DNA of 8,446 nt, taken from assembly GCA_050288085.1 (NCBI GenBank), contig JBNKDD010000250.1, positions 1-8,446 on the forward strand, read 5' to 3'. The notes under the pieces are model-generated. The model was not told the DNA's origin. It worked only from the letters and a program-made list of their open reading frames with translations, and made no database searches. The translations under genes and the position numbers were made by a program. This DNA is from JBNKDD01 sp050288085 (lineage in GTDB: Bacteria; Chloroflexota; Anaerolineae; Aggregatilineales; UBA3940). This document shows positions 1 to 5,173 of the stretch, piece by piece (the stretch's first letter is position 1; every line of letters begins with the position of its first letter).

Positions 1-196
1 ACCGCCCCTCGAAGCTGTCCAGCGATTCGAACAGCCGGGTGAAGGCATCCTGTACCACGCACTCGGCCTCGACCTCGTTTTCAAGCATCCCAACTGCCAG
101 CCGGTAAACCCGGTCGGCGTAGGTGTCAAACAAGGTGGTGAAGGCATCCGCATCCTGATCGCGCAGGTTAGCCAGCAACTGCTGCTCTTCGGTCAT
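1..196 (-). CDS. ECF-type RNA polymerase sigma factor, N-terminal part (runs off the left edge)
   Basis: Only the first 65 codons are in the window. They read as the start of sigma-70 region 2 of an extracytoplasmic-function sigma factor: a short acidic leader (MTEEQQLLANLRDQD), then an FxxLFDxYADRVYRLA helix (residues 19-34) and the QDAFTRLFESLDSFEGR segment (residues 49-65). This order is typical of region 2.1/2.2, which contacts the RNA polymerase beta' clamp. Where many ECF factors have an A-E-D triad before the Q-[DE]-x-F motif, this one reads A-E-C (residues 44-46). The ATG at 196-194 is preceded by a purine-rich AAAGAGAAAG, a plausible ribosome site. No anti-sigma factor is visible because the gene continues outside the window. 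The lipoprotein gene at 380 is divergent. The family call is firm; the ECF subgroup cannot be assigned from this fragment. Confidence 0.85.
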   Translation of the reverse strand, partial: MTEEQQLLANLRDQDADAFTTLFDTYADRVYRLAVGMLENEVEAECVVQDAFTRLFESLDSFEGR

Positions 197-215
197 ATAT
201 TATGCTTTCTCTTTA

Positions 216-241
216 GACGGATAACCGGACAAAACGTTACA
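216..241 (-). promoter_or_regulatory. Possible ECF-type promoter of the sigma gene (autoregulation candidate)
   Basis: Read on the minus strand, TGTAAC (241-236) is followed by 16 bases and CGTC (219-216). An AAC-type -35 element and a CGTC -10 element at this distance resemble promoters used by ECF sigma factors, which often transcribe their own gene. The ATG is only 20 bases beyond the -10, so the leader would be very short. The match rests on short motifs only. Confidence 0.3.
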
Positions 242-329
242 ACCTTTTGTACAGGCAGAGGATAACAAGATCGATGTGTGTACGTCAACCAATCATCGAT
301 TGCTCTGTCTGTTTTGCTCAGAACCCGGT

Positions 330-335
330 TATACT
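330..335 (+). promoter_or_regulatory. Possible -10 box for the lipoprotein gene
   Basis: TATACT at 330-335 is a five-of-six match to the sigma-70 -10 box and sits 44 bases before the chosen start codon at 380. No convincing -35 box lies 16-18 bases upstream, so this is a weak call. Confidence 0.25.
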
Positions 336-379
336 GGCAGTTGATGACGCAATTAGTCACACTAATGGGGGATGGGATC

Positions 380-1105
380 ATGTTTAGAACTATTCGATGT
401 TGTGCTGTGGCATTGTCTGCTCTGCTGTGGATTACGGGCTGCACCCCTGAACCCACTTCAACGGCTGCCCCAACAGCTCAAAACACCCCAACATCTCAAG
501 CGGGCCGGATATTCCAGAGTCTTCCCGAACAGATCGATGATCAACAGCGCCATGTGATCTATTTGCACGGGCGGATCATCGAGGATGAGGGGACACGTCC
601 GGTTTCTCCTGTTTACGGTGTATATGAATACGAGGAGATTCTTAACAGCCTGGGCCAGGCCGGGTTGCAAGTGATCGCTGAGGTGCGTCCCCCGGATACA
701 GACGCGGAGCAATATGGCAGCAAGGTGGTCGTTCAGGTTAATGGCTTGATTGATGCTGGTGTGCCTGCCGAGCACATCACTGTGTTCGGGTTTTCGAAGG
801 GCGGCGGGATCGCAATCTTCACATCGTCTCTTCTGCAAAATGAGCAGGTGAACTTTGTGCTGATGGCTATCTGCGGGGAGTGGGTTTTCGAATGGTCCAA
901 TGTTGACTTGAGTGGGCGGGTGCTCTCCATCTATGAAACCAGCGATGAACTCGGCGGATCGTGCCGTCCGCTGGCAGAGGCTTCTAGCGGTGTGTCTGAT
1001 TTCGAGGAGATTGCGCTGTCAACCGGGAAGCAGCATGGCGCATTTTATGCCGCCGATCCTGCCTGGCTGGAGCCGGTGACGGAGTGGATTCTATCGGTGC
1101 CGTAA
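380..1105 (+). CDS. Lipoprotein with alpha/beta-hydrolase fold
   Basis: A 241-residue protein beginning MFRTIRCCAVALSALLWITGC. It has a short basic N-terminus, a hydrophobic stretch and an I-T-G-C lipobox with Cys21 as the lipidated residue, so it should be membrane-anchored and face outside the cytoplasm. A Thr/Pro/Ala-rich linker (about 22-42) precedes an alpha/beta-hydrolase-like core. The core shows an oxyanion-type YLHG (61-64), a nucleophile elbow G-F-S-K-G (Ser139), a candidate acid in Y-E-T-S-D-E (Glu186 or Asp189) and a late His219 in KQHGAFY. All triad positions are therefore present. The start at 380 is chosen because GGGGGA (367-372) lies at good spacing and because it yields a proper signal peptide; the frame is open upstream to 278, but those residues would spoil the signal. 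Substrate is unknown; an esterase or peptidase-like hydrolase is plausible. It is transcribed away from the ECF sigma gene. Confidence 0.75.
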   Translation: MFRTIRCCAVALSALLWITGCTPEPTSTAAPTAQNTPTSQAGRIFQSLPEQIDDQQRHVIYLHGRIIEDEGTRPVSPVYGVYEYEEILNSLGQAGLQVIAEVRPPDTDAEQYGSKVVVQVNGLIDAGVPAEHITVFGFSKGGGIAIFTSSLLQNEQVNFVLMAICGEWVFEWSNVDLSGRVLSIYETSDELGGSCRPLAEASSGVSDFEEIALSTGKQHGAFYAADPAWLEPVTEWILSVP

Positions 1106-1163
1106 GAGATATTAACGATATTATTGCTTTTGAGATAAAATAAATTCTTTCCACAAAAATAAC

Positions 1164-1193
1164 TGGACTTCTTTATAGTAAATCCCTTATAAT
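1164..1193 (+). promoter_or_regulatory. Sigma-70-like promoter upstream of the 182-residue protein gene
   Basis: TGGACT (1164-1169, four of six matches to TTGACA), an 18-base spacer and a perfect TATAAT (1188-1193). The predicted transcription start is near 1200. This is the best consensus promoter in the window, but it is about 225 bases from the next start codon. Confidence 0.5.
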
Positions 1194-1246
1194 GGATTGT
1201 GATGGGGGATACCTTCCCAAGTAGAAACTCAGTGGATCACAATTTA
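1193..1246. repeat. Inverted repeat abutting the -10 box
   Basis: ATTGTGAT (1196-1203) and ATCACAAT (1236-1243) are perfect inverted copies separated by 32 bases. G-U wobbles and one T-A pair could extend the stem to 11 positions (1193-1203 with 1236-1246). The loop holds GGGGG and TTCCC, which could pair as an inner stem. The left arm starts at the last base of the -10 box, so it could be an operator, or part of a leader hairpin if transcription starts further upstream. Confidence 0.5.
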
Positions 1247-1302
1247 AACTGGCAGGTTACTCTTGATTCTCACTCTTATCTGCCCCTTGCCTAATCGGTC
1301 TT

Positions 1303-1315
1303 GCTGATCATCAGC
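1303..1315. repeat. 13-bp palindrome, possible protein-binding site
   Basis: GCTGAT-C-ATCAGC is a perfect six-base inverted repeat around one central base. It lies 112 bases before the start codon at 1427. The one-base loop makes it a poor RNA hairpin and more like a dimeric DNA-binding site. No cognate regulator is visible. Confidence 0.35.
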
Positions 1316-1426
1316 TTGATTGATTCTGCGTGGGTTGGACAAAGCCTGGCATGACAAATGACAAATTGTGGTTTACTGACACCGGATTATCAACATCAGT
1401 CAGTCTTCACAAGAAAGTAGGATAAT

Positions 1427-1975
1427 ATGGCTAAGTACACGAGTTTTGATCCGAATGCCGAGATTATCGGTCAGAACATGATGGCTTTCATTAACTGTCT
1501 CCAGCAGGGCAATATTGTCCCGATTCTGGATAAGTATGATCTTACTAATATAGAACCGGATAAATGGTATCCTTTGCAAGCCTGGTTGGATGTGCTCAGT
1601 GATATCTCTGAAAAAGGCTCTGCCATGTTTGACTTTGTGAGCATTGGTATGGCGATTTCGGAATCCGCCGTCCTGCCGCCCGAAGTTGATAAACTGCCAT
1701 TTGAGGTGCTTATTCTTGGCCTCAACGATACTTACCAGATGCAGCATAGGAATGGTGATGCCGGGTTCCTTGAGGTCGAAAAAGTCGAGGATAAGCACAT
1801 CAAGATTACTGTGAATGTGCCGTATCCCGATGATTTAGAATATGGGGTCGCTTATGGATTTGCGCGGCGCTTTTTGCCTGAGGGTACGGTTTATAATATC
1901 AAATACGATGAGGAGAAAACCCGGCGCGAGCAGGGTGGAGAGGATGATACAGTTATTCATATCAGGTGGAAGTAA
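1427..1975 (+). CDS. Uncharacterised 182-residue soluble protein, possibly V4R-like sensor fold
   Basis: I do not recognise this protein with certainty. It has no signal peptide or membrane segment, so it is probably cytoplasmic. The N-terminal half (about 1-90) looks helical, with FDFVSIGMAISESAVLPPE around 68-86. The C-terminal half has a beta-rich pattern: LGLNDTYQMQHRNGD (98-111), HIKITVNVPYPDDLEYGVAYG (124-144), then an arginine pair and a charged tail ending VIHIRWK. The QHRNGDAGFLEV and PYPDDLEYG stretches recall, from memory only, stand-alone proteins related to V4R (4-vinyl reductase) or haem-NO-binding-like domains, but no ligand-binding Cys cluster is visible. The start is supported by AGGA (1419-1422). 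It is a single-gene unit, with its own promoter candidate and a strong terminator. An alternative reading is a lineage-specific protein of unknown role. Confidence 0.7.
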   Translation: MAKYTSFDPNAEIIGQNMMAFINCLQQGNIVPILDKYDLTNIEPDKWYPLQAWLDVLSDISEKGSAMFDFVSIGMAISESAVLPPEVDKLPFEVLILGLNDTYQMQHRNGDAGFLEVEKVEDKHIKITVNVPYPDDLEYGVAYGFARRFLPEGTVYNIKYDEEKTRREQGGEDDTVIHIRWK

Positions 1976-1988
1976 CGCTTACTGATTC

Positions 1989-2030
1989 AAGACCCGGCCA
2001 TGAAAATGATCAAGTGCCGGGTCTTTTGAT
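1989..2030 (+). terminator. Intrinsic terminator of the 182-residue protein gene
   Basis: AAGACCCGGC (1989-1998) pairs perfectly with GCCGGGTCTT (2016-2025) across a 17-base loop and is followed by TTTTGATTCTTT on the plus strand. The stem begins 14 bases after the stop codon. On the minus strand the hairpin is followed by TTGAATC, so termination of the converging amidohydrolase gene would be weaker. Confidence 0.85.
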
Positions 2031-2040
2031 TCTTTATCGA

Positions 2041-3429
2041 TTATGGTTGGTATTCTTCGTGTATAGATTCATACAGGGGTTCACCTGATGCGGCTTTCGC
2101 TACATAGTATTCTACGAACTTATCCGACCACTCCTGGGCGCGGGCCATGATCGCCTGCTCGTCGAGATAAAGGAGTTCCCTATCTCGCATCAGAATCTTG
2201 CCATCAACGATCACATCGGTTACGTCATTGCCTGACCCGTTTACGGCGATAAAGGTCAGAAGCACCTGTGGGATCAATGGGAAGAGACGGGTGTTATGGG
2301 CAAGATCCAGCGTGATGATATCAGCTTTTTTACCCGGCTCAAGGGTCCCGATTTTATCTTCCATGTTGAGGGCGGCAGCGCTGCCCACCGTTGCCAGTTC
2401 ATAAGGCTGCCAGGGAGCCAGACCCCGGATCTGTCGCGGCATAATCGCATGGAATTGGCTGGCGGCTCGAATGACGTTAAACATGTCATTAGTCGGCATG
2501 TCGGTTCCCAGGCCAACGGTTACCCCGGCCATCATCAAATCGGGTACCCGTGCGACATTCCCTAACATGGCATTGACAATCGGGTTGTGAGCTACTTTGG
2601 TTCCTGTTTCGGCATAGATGGCGATGTCATTATCATCCAGGGCGCAGCTATGATAGAAAAGACTCTTCGGTCCCATCAGGCCCAGGTCCCTGGCACGAGG
2701 AATCAGACCACCTGGCCATACCTCGCGGGCACGATCCGCCTCATCACCTGACTCGGCGACATGGGTTCCCAGCCCGATGTCGTATTTCTGGGCCAGGGCG
2801 ACACATTCCTTGAGGAACCATTCATGGCAGTTGTAGGTCGCTGACGGGTGTATCCGGTAGGTGATGCGTCCGTCGGCAGCGCCATGCCACTTCTGGATAG
2901 ATGCTTCGGCGATCTCCAGGTCTTTCTCCGGGCCTTGCGAGTCTTTCAGACGGAGGCTGGTGATGAGGGTAGGGGCCAGTTCCACGCGTAGTCCTGAATC
3001 GACGGCGGCCCGCCCTGATTCATCGACCCACATGTAAGAATTACACAGAGTGGTCGTGCCGGTCTTGAGCATGTTGAGCAGCCCGAACATCTCCAGATCA
3101 TAGGCGGCTTCTTCCGGTATCCAGGCCCAGGCAGGCCAGACGACTCGGTGGGCTGCATCGCCGATCCCCGTAAGCGGCGAATCCAGGAACCCAAACAGGG
3201 TGAACATGTGGCATTCACCGATATGGGTGTGTGAGTCGATCAGGCCGGGCATGACGATCTTGTCGCTGGCGTCGATTACTTCGTCTGCCGAACCGTGATC
3301 TTTTTCGATACTTGATGTGTCGCCGATGGCTTTGATGAGATCATCTTCGATGAAGATTGCACCATTTTCTAGAATGTTGAACGGCGAAGCAATCAGGAAG
3401 CGAGCATTTTTGATCAGTACCGAACCCAT
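2041..3429 (-). CDS. Metal-dependent amidohydrolase, TRZ/ATZ/MTA-SAH deaminase type
   Basis: A 462-residue member of the amidohydrolase superfamily, a usual length for the subgroup that deaminates or dechlorinates N-heterocycles (guanine, cytosine, MTA/SAH and s-triazine hydrolases). It opens with the small beta-sandwich strand VLIKNARFLI and has the first metal motif MPGLIDSHTH (His67, His69) on the TIM barrel. THVAES (His223, Glu226), YHSCALDD (His260), VAHNP (His281) and GLGTDMPTNDM (Asp310) supply the expected metal and catalytic positions. The C-terminal GTLEPGKKADIITLDL closes the sandwich. All key residues are present, so it should be active. The GTDMPTNDMFN motif differs from the more common GTDG-x-ASNN of MTA/SAH deaminases, so the substrate is open. 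The start has AGGAGA eight bases upstream. It has its own promoter (3480-3507) and no signal peptide, so it is cytoplasmic. Confidence 0.88.
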   Translation of the reverse strand: MGSVLIKNARFLIASPFNILENGAIFIEDDLIKAIGDTSSIEKDHGSADEVIDASDKIVMPGLIDSHTHIGECHMFTLFGFLDSPLTGIGDAAHRVVWPAWAWIPEEAAYDLEMFGLLNMLKTGTTTLCNSYMWVDESGRAAVDSGLRVELAPTLITSLRLKDSQGPEKDLEIAEASIQKWHGAADGRITYRIHPSATYNCHEWFLKECVALAQKYDIGLGTHVAESGDEADRAREVWPGGLIPRARDLGLMGPKSLFYHSCALDDNDIAIYAETGTKVAHNPIVNAMLGNVARVPDLMMAGVTVGLGTDMPTNDMFNVIRAASQFHAIMPRQIRGLAPWQPYELATVGSAAALNMEDKIGTLEPGKKADIITLDLAHNTRLFPLIPQVLLTFIAVNGSGNDVTDVIVDGKILMRDRELLYLDEQAIMARAQEWSDKFVEYYVAKAASGEPLYESIHEEYQP

Positions 3430-3479
3430 TTAGAATTTCTCCTATTCTGTTGTGACTGGATGGAAAGGAATATAGTCTC

Positions 3480-3507
3480 AGTATAATGTAGTTTTGAACC
3501 TGGACAA
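3480..3507 (-). promoter_or_regulatory. Promoter of the amidohydrolase gene
   Basis: On the minus strand TTGTCC (3507-3502, four of six), a 16-base spacer and TATACT (3485-3480, five of six). Predicted start near 3473 gives a leader of about 43 bases carrying the AGGAGA ribosome site. A direct repeat lies immediately upstream of the -35 box. Confidence 0.5.
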
Positions 3508-3508
3508 A

Positions 3509-3524
3509 GCCGATCTGTGCCGAT
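3509..3524 (-). promoter_or_regulatory. Direct repeat next to the amidohydrolase -35 box
   Basis: ATCGGC occurs twice on the minus strand (3524-3519 and 3514-3509), separated by four bases, a ten-base period or one helical turn. It ends one base before the -35 element. This is the geometry of a tandem activator site such as those bound by OmpR-type regulators. Six-base repeats can arise by chance. Confidence 0.3.
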
Positions 3525-3539
3525 TTAGAACAACTTTAC

Positions 3540-3604
3540 CCACCGGTTACCATACGGTGGTCTGGGGCGCATGCATGTGCAGACCAAAGATTTGATGCGC
3601 CCCA
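3540..3604. repeat. Three overlapping inverted repeats between pentapeptide and amidohydrolase genes
   Basis: The pairs are CCACCG/CGGTGG (3540-3545 and 3555-3560), TGGTCTG/CAGACCA (3558-3564 and 3580-3586) and TGGGGCGCAT/ATGCGCCCCA (3563-3572 and 3595-3604). Each overlaps the next, so adjacent hairpins cannot form together. The region follows the stop codon of the pentapeptide operon by 30 bases on the minus strand. It may act as a terminator or RNA-stabilising element, but no T-tract follows on either strand. Confidence 0.6.
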
Positions 3605-3634
3605 TAGCCAGGTTGGTCAGGTTCGTTGCCGGTA

Positions 3635-4315
3635 TTATTCGGCGTTTGCCGGTTTGGTGGGTCGCCCGGCCTGATCCCATGTCGCAAAGGGAGTACGCCA
3701 GTCGGGTTCGGGGTCGTTACGTTCGTCCCAGGTTCTGCCCGGCAGCCTGGTTCCATCGGGGAGGGTTGCGCCTTCGAAGGTTGCACCATCGATGATGGCA
3801 TTCCGAAGTTCTGCCCCGGCGAGATTGGTGTTCCACAGGATGGCCCCGGTAAGGTTGGCTCCGCTCAGATTGGCCCCGGTGAGATCGGCGGCCTCCAGGC
3901 TGACGTTTTCGAAATTGGCTCGCCACATCCTGGCCCCGGCGAGATTGGCTTCCCACAAGTTTACCCCTTTCAAGGAGCCATCTTCCAGCCAGCCTTCGGC
4001 CCTTGATATGCGGACGGCTTCGAGGGCAAAGCCATTATCCGGGCTGCCCATCTGCTGAATCAACCGTCGTTTTTCCTGTGCCTTTGTGCGTTTTTCGTTG
4101 AGTGCATCAATTACCAGAATGGTCAATAAGATGCTGCCCAATTCTGCACTGACATTGGCATAAAAGGCGAGCACAAGCGTCTGTACCGGTTTGACGAATG
4201 TCCATATCCCCAGATCGGCCATATAACCGATGAAGCCGATCAGCACAGCCAACGCGATCAGGACAATGGTTAGCTGGCGAATAGGTGTAAGCCAGACTTT
4301 CATGTTCTCAATCAT
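3635..4315 (-). CDS. Membrane-anchored pentapeptide-repeat protein, downstream paralogue
   Basis: A 226-residue protein with two predicted membrane segments (about 14-34 and 44-70), then a charged linker and about 15 consecutive pentapeptides (113-187) of the A-[DN]-L-x-x type, for example ADLTG, ANLSG, ANLTG. These should fold as a right-handed four-sided beta-helix of nearly four turns. A short tail rich in Pro, Trp and Asp follows. Lys/Arg after the second segment (NEKRTK) places the helix in the cytoplasm. The preferred start is the ATG at 4315-4313, which overlaps the TGA of the upstream gene as ATGA. The frame is open to 4348, but that would run far into the upstream gene; an ATG at 4303 is also possible. 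Family members have varied or unknown roles (some mimic DNA against gyrase); this membrane-linked form has no assigned function that I know. Confidence 0.82.
   Translation of the reverse strand: MIENMKVWLTPIRQLTIVLIALAVLIGFIGYMADLGIWTFVKPVQTLVLAFYANVSAELGSILLTILVIDALNEKRTKAQEKRRLIQQMGSPDNGFALEAVRISRAEGWLEDGSLKGVNLWEANLAGARMWRANFENVSLEAADLTGANLSGANLTGAILWNTNLAGAELRNAIIDGATFEGATLPDGTRLPGRTWDERNDPEPDWRTPFATWDQAGRPTKPANAE
3661..4070. repeat. Direct repeat copy A (3' part of the pentapeptide genes)
   Basis: This stretch aligns without gaps to 4329-4738 (offset 668). By hand count, 3661-3950 has about 19 differences in 290 bases (about 93% identity). After about 3950 identity falls clearly. It covers the repeat domain and C-terminal tail. 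Within it a 15-base period reflects the pentapeptide code. Confidence 0.85.
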
Positions 4316-5001
4316 GGTTCCTGCCTCGGTCGCCCGGCCTGATCCCATGCCGCAAAGGGAGTACGCCAGTCGGGTTCGGGGTTGTTACGTTCTTCCCAGG
4401 TTCTGCCCGGCAGCCTGGTTCCATCGGGAAGGGTTGCGCCTTCAAAGGTTGCGCCATCGATGATGGCATTCCGAAGTTCTGCCCCGGTGAGATTGGCGTT
4501 CCACAGAATGGCCCCGGTCAGGTTAGCTCCGCTCAGATTGGCCCCGGTGAGGTCAGCGGCCTCCAGGCTGACGCCTTCGAAATTGGCCCGCCACATCCTG
4601 GCTCCGGCAAGATTGGCCCTTCGCAGTTTTGCCTCTTTGAAAGAGCCATCTTCTAACCAGCCCTCGACCTGTGCCAGACGGACGGCTTCGAGGGCGAAAT
4701 TATTATCGGGGCTGCCCATTTGCCGGATCAGCCGGTGTTTTTCTGCTGCGATTTGCGCCTGCTTCTCGCGGTTCCCACGTACCAATTCCAGCAGGATAAA
4801 GGTCAGGAATGCACCGAGCAGCTCCGTCCCGGAGTTTTGCAGGAAGCCATCCCACCAGGCGAACCAATCGACACCCGCGCTGGCTGCATGGGCTATCCGT
4901 GATCCGATCACCGCCCCGATAAATAAGGCAATCAATATGCCCATGATGATCCAATCAAACGGGCCAATAAAATCTAATCGCTGTTTGAGTGTTTTGAGCA
5001 T
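4312..5001 (-). CDS. Membrane-anchored pentapeptide-repeat protein, upstream paralogue
   Basis: A 229-residue protein with the same plan as its downstream neighbour. Membrane segments lie at about 17-39 and 57-75, followed by a charged coiled linker (VRGNREKQAQIAAEKHR), the LIRQMGSPDN-x-FALEAVR block, and about 15 pentapeptides (119-193) ending in the tail LPDGTRLPGRTW. Both paralogues share a TEL- or AEL-centred second membrane segment with an LT step, although the first segments differ strongly. The start at 5001 is preceded by AGGA at good spacing; the frame is open to 5097, but the added residues (MRVSCMVCFFKVETYNDEG) lack a ribosome site and would lie upstream of the promoter candidate. 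It is the first gene of a two-gene operon, translationally coupled by ATGA. Function is unknown; a cytoplasmic binding scaffold tethered to the membrane is a reasonable inference. Confidence 0.83.
   Translation of the reverse strand: MLKTLKQRLDFIGPFDWIIMGILIALFIGAVIGSRIAHAASAGVDWFAWWDGFLQNSGTELLGAFLTFILLELVRGNREKQAQIAAEKHRLIRQMGSPDNNFALEAVRLAQVEGWLEDGSFKEAKLRRANLAGARMWRANFEGVSLEAADLTGANLSGANLTGAILWNANLTGAELRNAIIDGATFEGATLPDGTRLPGRTWEERNNPEPDWRTPFAAWDQAGRPRQEP
4329..4738. repeat. Direct repeat copy B (3' part of the pentapeptide genes)
   Basis: Partner of 3661-4070. The near-identical tract is 4329-4618; the remainder, coding the linker before the repeats, is visibly more diverged, and the membrane-coding parts further upstream no longer align by eye. 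Confidence 0.85.
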
Positions 5002-5049
5002 GTCATAATCCTTTCGCTGTCGTGGGAGATAATTAATTGTCCCCTCATC

Positions 5050-5077
5050 ATTGTATGTCTCGACTTTGAAAAAACAA
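5050..5077 (-). promoter_or_regulatory. Possible promoter of the pentapeptide operon
   Basis: On the minus strand TTGTTT (5077-5072, three of six), a 16-base spacer and TACAAT (5055-5050, five of six). Predicted start near 5043 leaves a leader of about 42 bases containing AGGA. The -35 box is weak, so an activator may be needed. Confidence 0.4.
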
Positions 5078-5079
5078 AC

Positions 5080-5108
5080 CATACACGACACTCTCACCTT
5101 GCATACAC
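5080..5108. promoter_or_regulatory. CATACAC direct repeats in the divergent intergenic region
   Basis: CATACAC occurs at 5080-5086 and 5102-5108, 22 bases apart (two helical turns). The pair lies just upstream of the putative minus-strand -35 box and between two divergent transcription units. It could be an activator site for either side. Confidence 0.25.
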
Positions 5109-5173
5109 AATTCCTACATAATTGTTCGCTATCATGATGGCATCAGAATAATTTTGTCAGGAGTGTGAGTACA

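Larger units (their letters stand above)
1106..1426. other. Intergenic region with promoter and inverted repeats
   Basis: This 321-base AT-rich gap has no credible coding frame. It contains a sigma-70-like promoter (1164-1193), a long-looped inverted repeat (1193-1246) that abuts the -10 box, and a compact palindrome GCTGATCATCAGC (1303-1315). TGACAAATGACAAAT, a tandem heptamer, lies around 1351-1365. No clear terminator follows the lipoprotein gene. If the promoter drives the gene at 1427, the untranslated leader would be about 225 nt, long enough for a regulatory RNA, but no known riboswitch class is recognised. Confidence 0.5.

Noticed and set aside
1196..1243. Crp/Fnr-type site from the TGTGAT and ATCACA half-sites
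   Set aside because: The half-sites are separated by about 32 bases rather than the six expected between TGTGA and TCACA.
3558..3604. Stable H-type pseudoknot from the two interleaved stems
   Set aside because: One connecting loop would be essentially zero bases while spanning an 8-10 bp stem, which is sterically unlikely; competing hairpins are simpler.
3540..3604. Classical intrinsic terminator for the pentapeptide operon
   Set aside because: Strong stems are present but no T-run follows on the minus strand, so it was kept only as a structured repeat.
3661..4738. CRISPR or minisatellite reading of the repeated G/C-rich motifs
   Set aside because: The 15-base period is the codon signature of pentapeptides in frame, and the 668-base repeat is a gene duplication; there are no uniform spacers.
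4382..5008. A 208-codon plus-strand frame antisense to the upstream pentapeptide gene
   Set aside because: It mirrors the repeats on the other strand, is a Ser/Ala/Pro-rich composition artefact without a recognisable domain, and the minus-strand reading has clear membrane segments and pentapeptides.
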